DNA of 6,288 nucleotides from assembly GCA_934247335.1 (NCBI GenBank), contig CAKQJJ010000083.1, positions 1 through 6,288 of the forward strand, in the 5' to 3' direction. The DNA comes from an uncultured Clostridia bacterium (GTDB lineage Bacteria > Bacillota > Clostridia > Christensenellales > Pumilibacteraceae). Under the pieces are notes generated by a model. It was not told the DNA's origin and made no database searches. It was given only the letters and a program-made list of their open reading frames with translations. Made by a program: the position numbers and the translations under genes. Positions 1-6,094 of the stretch are shown one piece after another; within the stretch, counting starts at the first letter, position 1; the number at the start of each line of letters is the position of its first letter.

Positions 1-3000
1 CGTAAACTTCACGCGCTTTCGAGCCGTTGTACGGACCGATAAAGTTGAAACGTTCCATCTGATCGATAATCTTGCATGCGCGCTGATATCCGATGGAGAA
101 ACGGCGCTGTATCATGGACACAGAAGCCTGTCCGGTGCGTATAACCAGGCGCACGATATCCGGCAAATCCTGATCGTAAGCCGCGTCGTCGGCATCGTCC
201 GAATCAACGTTTTTGTTTTCGTCGGGCTCTTCTTTTTCGTCAACGAGCGCTTTTTCAAACTCTTCGTCAAATTCACAGGAGTTGTTTGCCTTAATCTGAT
301 CGACGATGTTGTTTACTTCGTCGTTGTCGATAAACGCGCCTTGTATACGAACGCCCTCGGGATTTTCCTGCGGAGCAAACAACATGTCGCCTTTACCGAG
401 AAGCGATTCGGCGCCGTTCTTGTCGAGAATAATACGCGAGTTGGTCTGATTGGACACCGCAAACGCTATTCTGCACGGCAAGTTGGACTTAATAGTACCG
501 GTAATGACGTCGGACGAAGGTCTTTGCGTTGCGAGAATAAGGTGTATTCCGGCGGCACGAGCCTTGCCTGCGATGCTGGAAATAAGATTTTCCAGTTCGC
601 GCTTCTTGTCCGTGTTGGAAGAAATCATAAGATCGGCAAACTCGTCAACTATCAATACGATGTACGGCAGTTTGTCTATTACGTGATTTTTGACGTCTTC
701 GAGATTGTTGTATTCGCTGATATTGCGAACTCTGTGCGCCTGTAATTCCTTATAACGACGCTCCATTTCTTCTCTTGCCCACTTAAACGCGTTAAGCGCC
801 TGAGCAGGTTCGGTTATGGCGTCCGGAATCATCATGTGCGGAAGTCCGCTATATGCCGTAAATTCGACTCGTTTGGGGTCCACGAGAATGAGTTTTACGT
901 CCTCGGGCGAAGATTTGTACAAAAGACTTACTATAAGCGAATTAAGACATGCGCTCTTACCGCTACCGGTAGTACCCGCGATAAGCAGGTGAGGCATTTT
1001 GTCTATTCGGGTTATCATAATCTTGCCCTGAATGTCTTCGCCGAGCGCTATCGTAAGCGGAGAAGGCGACGACTTGAATTCTTTGGAACAAATAATGTCT
1101 TTAAGCGCAACCAGAGCGTTCTGATCGTTAGGAACTTCTATACCCACGGCGCGTTTACCGGGAATAGGCGATTCGATACGAATATTGCCCTTGCACGCAA
1201 GCCCGTAACGAACGTCCTGTTCGCACGCGTCTATCTTTTTGACCGACATACCAACCGGCATATTGAGTTCGTATCTCGTGACGGTAGGTCCGACGGTAAT
1301 CCCGATAACCTTTGCCGGAATTCCCAGATTGCTGAGCGTTTGTTCGAGAAGCTCTTTCTTTTCCTCGTACGTTTCGGGATCGATTTTCGGGATAGTGGAT
1401 TCGGTGGTAAGCAAATCGATTGAGGGCGGCGTATATTTATACGGCTTTTTGGGCTTTTTGGGAGCCGGTTGCTCTTTTTCTTCCGTTTTGTCCGCAATCG
1501 AAGTTTTGTTCTGAGAAACAGCTGTTTTTTCGGGCGAAACTGCTTGGTTCTTTTGCACCGAGGGTTCGGCAAGTCCGCGTTTCACGTTTTCGGAAGCGTC
1601 CTCTACTTCGTCGATAATATTAAACGAAGTCGTGGTTTTCTCAAACTTTTCGCTGAGTTTGTCGCTGTCCTCTTTGCTTACGTCCACAAACTTGGGTCTG
1701 CCGTATATTTCCATGTATTCTTCGGCGGTAAGATCGTCTTCTTCGATTTCGGGATAATCGTCGTCCTCGTCGGAAATAACAAGGTCGTTTTCGTCGCCGT
1801 TGATTATCGGATTTTTATTTTCGACGGTTTTATTATCGTCGTCTGCAAAATTTTCATCCGCGTCAAAACTTGCGGCGTTCGTTTTTTCGTCGCTGAATTT
1901 TGTTAAATCTACTTTATTTGCCGTAGCGCTTTCGGAAGGTGCGGCTTTTTCGGGCTGAACGGGCTCGATAAAAGCTTTTTCTTCTGGAACCGCTTTGCTT
2001 TCGTTGGAAGAAGGCGTGCCGCCACTTTCCCGTTGATTTGTAGCAGGTTCGCTTTCGGGAGCCTGAGGCGCAACCGTTTTTTCTTCAATCTTAGGCTTAG
2101 CGGCTTGTTTTTCGGCTTCCTGTGCCTTTTTGATATCTTCCTCGAAATGGCTGCCTCTTATAATGGGCGCGGGATTGATCTTTTTCGGCTCTTCTTTTTC
2201 TTCGGGAGCTTCGTTTACGTAAGGCTCGTCGGCAATGACCGAAGAACCGTTTATAATGGGAGCGCGCTTGATTTCTTCTTTTACGGGCTGCTTTTCGGGC
2301 ATTCCGACAGGTTCGGGCTCGGGGATTTCCGGCTCGACTTCGGACGCGTTAATAATCGGAGCGCGCGTTTTGGTTTCGGCAGGCTCGGGTTCGGCAGGTT
2401 GCACGGGTTCGGGAAAATCGAAATAGCTTTCAGGCTTAGCCTCGACTATTTTTATTTCGGGCTTGGAAGGATATTTAGCCCTTTCCGGAGCATAACTGTC
2501 GTACATGGCTTTGTACGAATCCTGCTTTATGTCGTCCATCGAAAAACGTATGGAATTGCCGCTTACTTGCGCGTCCGATCGCGGGCTGCGGTCGTAATAT
2601 CCGCCCGAGCCGCTTCCGCCCGAACTGTAACCGTATCCGTTTGAGTTTGCGTTATACCCGGAATTATATCCGGAATCGCGGCGCGATACGGGACCGACGT
2701 TGCCGGGATCGAAGCCGCGAATAATTTCGCCGTTCACCATTTTGCTCCGCACGTCTTTGGGCGGAACCGTGGGAATATATTCTGCCCACGCTTTGGAAGA
2801 ATATCCGGAATTTCTGCCGTAATCGGACTGAGCGGACGAACAATCGTTTTTAGCGTCCGGAATGCCCCACGCGTCGCGACTGCGCTCGCGTATCTGATTG
2901 TAGCGCTCGTCCACCATCTTATTCATTCTTTCTATTTCCGGACTTACCGACGAACGAGTATCACGAGCATAACGACTGCCGTTCATGTCCCCGTAGGAAC

Positions 3001-3724
3001 TACCTGTATATCCGTCGTAACTGTTACTGTAATTTCTGTCGTATTCGGCGTCGGGAAGATCGTCCATTGTTCCGGGCGCGGAATTATCCTGCGACGGCGG
3101 AATTATCGATTCGATAAACAAATCCTGTCCGTTGCCGACGTAACTCGTGCCGCCTTTGATATGCGACGACGCGGCTGACGAAACTTTTCTTTTTTTAACT
3201 CTGGACGCGCCTTTTCCACCGAAAACGCCCGTTACGAACAACAGCAGCGAGATAATTATAAGTGCGGTGAGAATATACGCGCCGACAGGCGTTAAAACGG
3301 CGGAAAATCCGTAGGCAAACAAGCCGAGAAGAACGCCGCCAACCGTTCTGCCGTGGAACACTGCGGAAATGTACGCGCCGAAACCGCCGGACAAATATCC
3401 GGTGGTGGTTGCCAGATGAATAATGATTCCCACGCATGCGAAAACGGCAATAAGCGAAATAAGCTTGCCTATTCCCACTCCGAGCTGTTTATTCTGTAAT
3501 AAAAATACGCCGCGAATAATGCAATACAAATACACGGGATACGAAAAATATCCCAAAAAACCGATAGAAACGTTTTGTACGATAAGTCCGATATCTCCGA
3601 GTATCAGTCTACCCGTTATATCGCATAAAAGCAGAAAGGAAAATACGATGATCAGCACGATACCCAAAGTATCGGTGCCGCCCGACTTATTTTTACCGTT
3701 TTGCGAATAATTCTTTGGCAGCAA
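1..3724 (-). CDS. ftsK: DNA translocase FtsK/SpoIIIE, long-linker form, 3' end cut by window
   Basis: This is a membrane-anchored, septum-located ATPase that pumps chromosomal DNA during division or sporulation. 1241 residues are visible in one unbroken frame. The N-terminal FtsK 4TM-type domain (about residues 18-168) has several hydrophobic helices and ends in the basic stretch K171-K180. A low-complexity linker fills about 172-763. The alpha domain starts near YTPPS (764-768). The RecA-like motor has Walker A GTTGSGKS (917-924, K923), DPKRVE (949-954), Walker B with D1027/E1028 and TQRPS (1066-1070). An acidic linker leads to the DNA-reading winged-helix gamma domain from D1186 (IRTGQASVSMIQRRFSIGY). 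Only a short tail should be missing. The start is TTG at 3724: an in-frame stop lies three codons upstream and AGAGG sits 9 nt before it. B. subtilis SpoIIIE has about 790 residues, so the excess is the linker. The four-helix N-terminus favours FtsK/SpoIIIE over soluble SftA. Family assignment is near certain; a vegetative or sporulation role cannot be told apart. Confidence 0.97.
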   Translation of the reverse strand, partial: MLPKNYSQNGKNKSGGTDTLGIVLIIVFSFLLLCDITGRLILGDIGLIVQNVSIGFLGYFSYPVYLYCIIRGVFLLQNKQLGVGIGKLISLIAVFACVGIIIHLATTTGYLSGGFGAYISAVFHGRTVGGVLLGLFAYGFSAVLTPVGAYILTALIIISLLLFVTGVFGGKGASRVKKRKVSSAASSHIKGGTSYVGNGQDLFIESIIPPSQDNSAPGTMDDLPDAEYDRNYSNSYDGYTGSSYGDMNGSRYARDTRSSVSPEIERMNKMVDERYNQIRERSRDAWGIPDAKNDCSSAQSDYGRNSGYSSKAWAEYIPTVPPKDVRSKMVNGEIIRGFDPGNVGPVSRRDSGYNSGYNANSNGYGYSSGGSGSGGYYDRSPRSDAQVSGNSIRFSMDDIKQDSYKAMYDSYAPERAKYPSKPEIKIVEAKPESYFDFPEPVQPAEPEPAETKTRAPIINASEVEPEIPEPEPVGMPEKQPVKEEIKRAPIINGSSVIADEPYVNEAPEEKEEPKKINPAPIIRGSHFEEDIKKAQEAEKQAAKPKIEEKTVAPQAPESEPATNQRESGGTPSSNESKAVPEEKAFIEPVQPEKAAPSESATANKVDLTKFSDEKTNAASFDADENFADDDNKTVENKNPIINGDENDLVISDEDDDYPEIEEDDLTAEEYMEIYGRPKFVDVSKEDSDKLSEKFEKTTTSFNIIDEVEDASENVKRGLAEPSVQKNQAVSPEKTAVSQNKTSIADKTEEKEQPAPKKPKKPYKYTPPSIDLLTTESTIPKIDPETYEEKKELLEQTLSNLGIPAKVIGITVGPTVTRYELNMPVGMSVKKIDACEQDVRYGLACKGNIRIESPIPGKRAVGIEVPNDQNALVALKDIICSKEFKSSPSPLTIALGEDIQGKIMITRIDKMPHLLIAGTTGSGKSACLNSLIVSLLYKSSPEDVKLILVDPKRVEFTAYSGLPHMMIPDAITEPAQALNAFKWAREEMERRYKELQAHRVRNISEYNNLEDVKNHVIDKLPYIVLIVDEFADLMISSNTDKKRELENLISSIAGKARAAGIHLILATQRPSSDVITGTIKSNLPCRIAFAVSNQTNSRIILDKNGAESLLGKGDMLFAPQENPEGVRIQGAFIDNDEVNNIVDQIKANNSCEFDEEFEKALVDEKEEPDENKNVDSDDADDAAYDQDLPDIVRLVIRTGQASVSMIQRRFSIGYQRACKIIDQMERFNFIGPYNGSKAREVY
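1793..2365 (-). repeat. Four-copy short linear motif P-I-I-[NR]-[GA]-[SD] in the FtsK linker
   Basis: The four copies are RAPIINAS (residues 454-461, bases 2342-2365), RAPIINGS (487-494, bases 2243-2266), PAPIIRGS (518-525, bases 2150-2173) and NPIINGD (638-644, bases 1793-1813). The first three are spaced 33 and 31 residues apart and the last lies 119 residues further on. Sequence between the copies is not conserved. Codons differ among copies (CCG/CCC, ATT/ATA, AAC/AGA), so they are not a recent DNA duplication. A weaker look-alike, EIIRGFD, occurs at 333-339 (bases 2711-2728). I know of no described function for this motif. Confidence 0.75.
2591..2683 (-). repeat. Tyr/Gly/Ser-rich low-complexity tract in FtsK (residues 348-378)
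   Basis: Translation gives closely spaced G-Y, S-G and N-S-G units (for example SGYNSGYNANSNGYGY), ending in SSGGSGSGG. Aromatic residues are spread among small polar ones, a composition typical of prion-like or phase-separating regions. There is no exact tandem DNA repeat. A looser Tyr-rich stretch with the same character lies nearer the N-terminus (about residues 224-250). Confidence 0.6.
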
Positions 3725-3730
3725 AATATA

Positions 3731-3740
3731 TTACCTCTTT
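3731..3740 (-). promoter_or_regulatory. Ribosome binding site deciding the TTG start of ftsK
   Basis: On the minus strand AAAGAGGTAA precedes the TTG at 3724, with 9 nt between GAGG and the start codon. No ATG or GTG competes: an in-frame TAA lies only three codons upstream. This strongly supports the TTG. Confidence 0.8.
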
Positions 3741-3766
3741 TCTGAACGAATAGTTAAATTAACGGC

Positions 3767-3800
3767 GGATTTTTCAGGTCTGCGTGCGACAGTAAAATCC
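3767..3800 (-). promoter_or_regulatory. Inverted repeat in the ftsK leader
   Basis: GGATTTT and AAAATCC are perfect 7-nt arms separated by 20 nt, with a small inner CTG/CAG pairing. The element lies wholly inside the predicted leader, between the start site near 3803 and the ribosome binding site. It has no U-tract, so it is not a terminator. It could be a leader hairpin, but A+T-rich arms of this size can arise by chance. Confidence 0.3.
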
Positions 3801-3809
3801 TACGCATAC

Positions 3810-3838
3810 ATTATATCACAAAACTTCTTTTCTTTCAA
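3810..3838 (-). promoter_or_regulatory. SigA-type promoter of ftsK
   Basis: On the minus strand, -35 TTGAAA (3833-3838) is separated by exactly 17 bp from -10 TATAAT (3810-3815). An extended -10 TG lies one base upstream of the -10. The match is 11 of 12 to the housekeeping consensus. Transcription would start near 3803 and leave a leader of about 80 nt. The promoter sits just beyond the terminator of the M16 gene, so ftsK is an independent unit. Confidence 0.88.
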
Positions 3839-3860
3839 TACTTTTCCGATAATTATTTAA

Positions 3861-3885
3861 TTTTTCACGTGTAAAATTTTTTTAC
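3861..3885. promoter_or_regulatory. Overlapping palindromes upstream of the ftsK promoter, possible operator
   Basis: TTTT-t-CACGTG-t-AAAA (3861-3876) is an imperfect palindrome around a perfect CACGTG core. GTAAAA-ttt-TTTTAC (3871-3885) is a second palindrome overlapping it. Together they cover roughly -58 to -82 relative to the predicted ftsK start, where activators often bind. The region is A+T-rich, so an UP-like element or chance is also possible. No regulator can be named. Confidence 0.25.
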
Positions 3886-3901
3886 GATGGTAACGCGCAA
3901 C

Positions 3902-3940
3902 AAAAAAACGAAGCCGGAAAGTTTTACCCGTCGGCTCCGT
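3902..3940 (-). terminator. Rho-independent terminator after the ylxY-like/M16 unit
   Basis: Read on the minus strand, ACGGAGCCG (3932-3940) pairs with CGGCTTCGT (3908-3916) over 9 bp with one G-U pair, leaving a 15-nt loop. It is followed by a run of T that is A on the plus strand (3902-3908). It begins 14 nt past the M16 stop codon and separates that unit from ftsK. Confidence 0.92.
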
Positions 3941-3953
3941 TTAATCCCGTATC

Positions 3954-5213
3954 TTAATTTTTCATGATTGATAAAATGCTTTCGTCGAATTTTTTGCCGA
4001 CGTACGCCGCCGTCATATTCTCTTTTCGGAAATACTTTTTCGCAAAGCTTTCGATTTCTTCCTTGGTTACTGCTTCGGTAAGTTCGATTTTGCGATTGAC
4101 GTCAAACATTCTGCCGGACGTAACGAGTCCTTTTCCGAACGACATCATTTGCGACTGAACGTTCTCCTCGGAAAAAGCAAGCGAAGAAACGAGCTGAACT
4201 TTCGCTCTTGCAAGCTCATCTTCTGTTATTCCTTCTTCAACCAGCTTTTCTATTTCGCCGGCGGTTGCGCGCAAAGCTTTAATCGTGTTATCCGGATTAT
4301 TGTTAAGACATATCGTAAAACAGCCCACGTCCGAATACGCCATAGGCAGCGTATAAATACTGTACGCCAATCCCTGCTTTTCGCGCACGGTCTGGAATAA
4401 TCTCGAACTCATTCCGCCGCCGAACAGGCAGGACAAAAGCGACTGCACCACTATTCCTTTTTCGTCGGTAAGCGGAATCGTCGGATACGCCAACACGATA
4501 TTGGTTTGCTCGGTGTCTTTTATGCGTTTAAGTTCGGCGTTTTTCCTGAATTGATTGCCGATTGCGGGAGTAACCTTATTTTTACCAGCAAAACGATCGA
4601 GTGCGTATTTGCGAACGAGTTCGTCCGCGCTTTTTTCGTCGATATTGCCGGCGAAAACTATTACCGTGTTGTCGGAAGTGTATCTGTCTTTCATATAAGC
4701 CCGAACGTCGTCGCCGGTAAAGCGTAAAACGTTTTCTTTCGGACCGAGAATTGTTTTTCCCAGAGAAACGTCGCCGTAAGCCGCCGCAAACATAACGTCG
4801 CTGCAAATTTCGTCCGGAGCGTCCTCCACCATATTTATTTCCTCGACGATAACCTTGCGTTCTTTGTCGAGTTCGTCTGCGGGAAAAGCAGAATCAAAGA
4901 ATATATCCGAAAGCAACTTAAAGCAACTTTCGTTGTATTTATCCATACATTTATAATAGTAACACGTAGATTCTTTGGAAGTGAACGCGTTTACCATTGC
5001 GCCGTAATTTTCAAAAGCGCTGGCTATTTCAAAAGCGTTCATTTTATCGGTACCCTTAAACATGACGTGCTCGGTAAAATGCGAAAGACCGTTGTTTTTT
5101 TCGTTTTCGTATTTACTTCCCGTTCCCACCCATATTCCGGTCATAACCGAACGAATTGGTAGCGTAATCACGCACACTTTAAGTCCGTTTTCGTATTGCA
5201 GTAGTTTTGCCAT
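3954..5213 (-). CDS. mlpA: M16 family zinc peptidase, MlpA/YmxG type
   Basis: This is a predicted zinc-dependent processing peptidase of the pitrilysin family (M16B, related to mitochondrial processing peptidase beta). The 419 residues form two homologous halves. The N-terminal half has the inverted zinc motif HFTEH (H45, E48 catalytic, H49), followed by FKGT. The third ligand is E125, 76 residues on, within EEINMVED. The C-terminal half has GGGMSSRLFQTVREKQGLAY (265-284), with the R277/Y284 pair typical of active single-chain or homodimeric members. No signal peptide or membrane segment is seen, so it is probably cytoplasmic. The ATG start follows GGAGG by only 4 nt. It lies 44 nt behind the ylxY-like gene and ends at a terminator, so the two are probably co-transcribed. 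B. subtilis MlpA (YmxG) sits in the same place and affects extracellular protease production, as far as I recall. The substrate here is unknown. All catalytic residues are present. Confidence 0.95.
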   Translation of the reverse strand: MAKLLQYENGLKVCVITLPIRSVMTGIWVGTGSKYENEKNNGLSHFTEHVMFKGTDKMNAFEIASAFENYGAMVNAFTSKESTCYYYKCMDKYNESCFKLLSDIFFDSAFPADELDKERKVIVEEINMVEDAPDEICSDVMFAAAYGDVSLGKTILGPKENVLRFTGDDVRAYMKDRYTSDNTVIVFAGNIDEKSADELVRKYALDRFAGKNKVTPAIGNQFRKNAELKRIKDTEQTNIVLAYPTIPLTDEKGIVVQSLLSCLFGGGMSSRLFQTVREKQGLAYSIYTLPMAYSDVGCFTICLNNNPDNTIKALRATAGEIEKLVEEGITEDELARAKVQLVSSLAFSEENVQSQMMSFGKGLVTSGRMFDVNRKIELTEAVTKEEIESFAKKYFRKENMTAAYVGKKFDESILSIMKN

Positions 5214-5217
5214 AGTT

Positions 5218-5222
5218 CCTCC
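5218..5222 (-). promoter_or_regulatory. Ribosome binding site of the M16 gene
   Basis: GGAGG on the minus strand lies 4 nt from the ATG at 5213. The sequence match is strong but the spacing is at the short end of the usual range. Confidence 0.7.
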
Positions 5223-5257
5223 GTATGTTTATGTTTTAATTTGTGGTAAAGCGTATT

Positions 5258-5968
5258 TTAACGTCGGTCGGCGGATTCTAAAACGTCCGAAACCGTCGTA
5301 ACAATAAGTCCTTTGTCTTCAATCGTCGAAATAATGTCGTCAAGAGCAGCGGCGGTTGCGGCAGTCGGATGCATGAGAACAAGCTCGCCGCCCGTTATGT
5401 TCTTCGTCGCGCGTTTTTTGATAAGCGCCTGGTCTTTGTCCCGCCAGTCGATCGTGTCCCGCGAGTACATAACGGTAGTATACCCCGATTTTTGCGCAAC
5501 ATCAAGCGTTATTTGGGAAAAAGACGCGCTCGGCGGAGAAAAAAGATTCATTTCGACGCCTGTCAGATTCTTTACCAGATTATGGCACGCCGAAATTTCT
5601 TCTAAATTGCGCGCCGCATTCAATTTTTTGTGATCCTTGTGAAAATATCCGTGATTTGCTATTTCATGACCTTTCTCATGTATTTCTATAAGCCGCCGTT
5701 CGTTTTTTGCCGCCCAGCAACCACCTACGAAAAACGTCGTTTTGACGTTGTGTTTGTCAAAAATTTTCAGCATATCGTCAAGATATTCGTCGCCCCAGTA
5801 TACGTTTACCATAAGACAAACTTTGTTACCTCCGTTCCCCTTATATATAGGCGAAACTCCGGTTGCGACGACGCCCGCAGGCGCCATAAACGCCGCCAGC
5901 GACACCAACGAAATGACAAGCACTATACAAACGTTTGCGAATATTTTCTTGAAAAATTTCAACGACAT
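5258..5968 (-). CDS. ylxY: YlxY-like polysaccharide deacetylase (NodB-fold) protein, degenerate motif 1
   Basis: 236 residues. A basic start (K4, K7, K8) and a hydrophobic stretch (about 9-31) form a signal anchor or signal peptide, so the domain faces outside. A NodB-type (carbohydrate esterase family 4) fold follows. In place of motif 1 (TFDDG) it reads NVYWG (55-59), so the usual base and metal-binding aspartates are Y57 and W58. Motif 2 is intact: HGYFH with H106 and H110. Motif 3 is FSPPSAS (143-149), motif 4 DTIDW (171-175), motif 5 LMHPT (198-202). The pairing of N-V-x-W-G near the start with H-P-T-x-A-T-A near the end is how I recognise YlxY, a family I recall as linked to endospore formers. 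The position after pnp and before mlpA agrees. The ATG is preceded by GGAG 8 nt away. Loss of the aspartates suggests weak, altered or absent deacetylase activity; this is inference. Confidence 0.9.
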   Translation of the reverse strand: MSLKFFKKIFANVCIVLVISLVSLAAFMAPAGVVATGVSPIYKGNGGNKVCLMVNVYWGDEYLDDMLKIFDKHNVKTTFFVGGCWAAKNERRLIEIHEKGHEIANHGYFHKDHKKLNAARNLEEISACHNLVKNLTGVEMNLFSPPSASFSQITLDVAQKSGYTTVMYSRDTIDWRDKDQALIKKRATKNITGGELVLMHPTAATAAALDDIISTIEDKGLIVTTVSDVLESADRR

Positions 5969-5976
5969 ACTTTACG

Positions 5977-5980
5977 CTCC
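5977..5980 (-). promoter_or_regulatory. Ribosome binding site of the ylxY-like gene
   Basis: GGAG on the minus strand, 8 nt before the ATG at 5968, supports this start. The basic and hydrophobic N-terminal segment that follows fits a true N-terminus. Confidence 0.65.
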
Positions 5981-5994
5981 GAACAATCTTTATT

Positions 5995-6021
5995 ATTATA
6001 TATTCGAAGCGAATCGGTAAA
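5995..6021 (-). promoter_or_regulatory. Possible promoter of the ylxY-like/M16 unit
   Basis: A perfect -10 TATAAT (5995-6000) lies 15 bp from a 4-of-6 -35 TTTACC (6016-6021). The spacer is shorter than the optimal 17 bp. A small inverted repeat, ATTCG-ctt-CGAAT (6002-6014), fills the spacer and might be an operator or chance. Because the pnp terminator lies just upstream, a promoter is expected here. A sporulation sigma factor cannot be excluded but I see no clear match to one. Confidence 0.45.
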
Positions 6022-6035
6022 ATCATTAAAAGATT

Positions 6036-6067
6036 AAAAACTTGCCCGAAAAAAATTTACGGACAAG
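6036..6067 (-). terminator. Rho-independent terminator of pnp
   Basis: On the minus strand CTTGTCCG (6060-6067) pairs with CGGGCAAG (6041-6048) over 8 bp with one G-U pair, around an 11-nt T-rich loop. TTTTTAATCTTTT follows. It lies 27 nt after the pnp stop codon, so most pnp transcripts should end before the ylxY-like gene. Confidence 0.85.
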
Positions 6068-6094
6068 CTTTTGGTTTTCGATTGTTTATAAAAA

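Larger units (their letters stand above)
1436..3211 (-). other. Long disordered linker of FtsK (about residues 172-763)
   Basis: This segment joins the membrane domain to the motor and contains no recognisable folded domain. Its first half (about 205-380) is rich in Tyr, Ser, Gly, Asn and Arg, with a dense Tyr/Gly/Ser tract at 348-378. The second half (about 420-760) is rich in Pro, Glu, Ala and Lys and carries four PII-type motifs. A strongly acidic patch (652-664) is followed by the helix-like segment LTAEEYMEIYGRP (665-677). It ends in a Lys/Pro-rich stretch just before the alpha domain. FtsK linkers are known to vary in length and, in E. coli, to contact divisome proteins. A similar role here is inference. 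Confidence 0.85.

Noticed and set aside
341..745. 134-codon open frame on the plus strand
   Set aside because: It is opposite the Walker B and TQRPS region of ftsK, with no independent support.
1061..1076. GAGAAGGC, one base from the SpoIIIE-orienting octamer GAGAAGGG as I recall it
   Set aside because: A single near-match inside a coding region is expected by chance. Skewed octamers can only be judged over a whole chromosome.
836..1423. 195-codon open frame on the plus strand opposite the FtsK motor domain
   Set aside because: It is antisense to the Walker A and alpha-domain coding sequence, and its Arg/Phe/Asn-rich translation has no recognisable family. It is a by-product of codon choice in ftsK.
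1231..1572. 113-codon open frame on the minus strand within ftsK, in another frame
   Set aside because: It overlaps the alpha-domain coding frame. Its Arg/Lys/Pro-rich translation is typical of an out-of-frame reading, and it lacks a start signal.
2033..2644. 203-codon open frame on the plus strand opposite the FtsK linker
   Set aside because: It lies wholly antisense to a well-supported gene. Its Phe/Gly/Arg-rich translation is what the complement of GAA, GCC and CCC-rich codons gives, and it has no domain or ribosome binding site.
3721..3953. Possible small RNA or small protein in the 229-nt gap before ftsK
   Set aside because: A terminator, promoter, leader and ribosome binding site account for most of the gap. 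No small reading frame with its own start signal was seen.
4149..4400. Plus-strand open frames opposite the M16 gene (also 4506-4727 and 5062-5301)
   Set aside because: All are antisense to a complete M16 reading frame with intact catalytic residues, and none resembles a known protein.
5630..6037. 135-codon plus-strand open frame over the start of the ylxY-like gene
   Set aside because: It runs through the minus-strand promoter, ribosome binding site and signal segment of ylxY and has no coding character.
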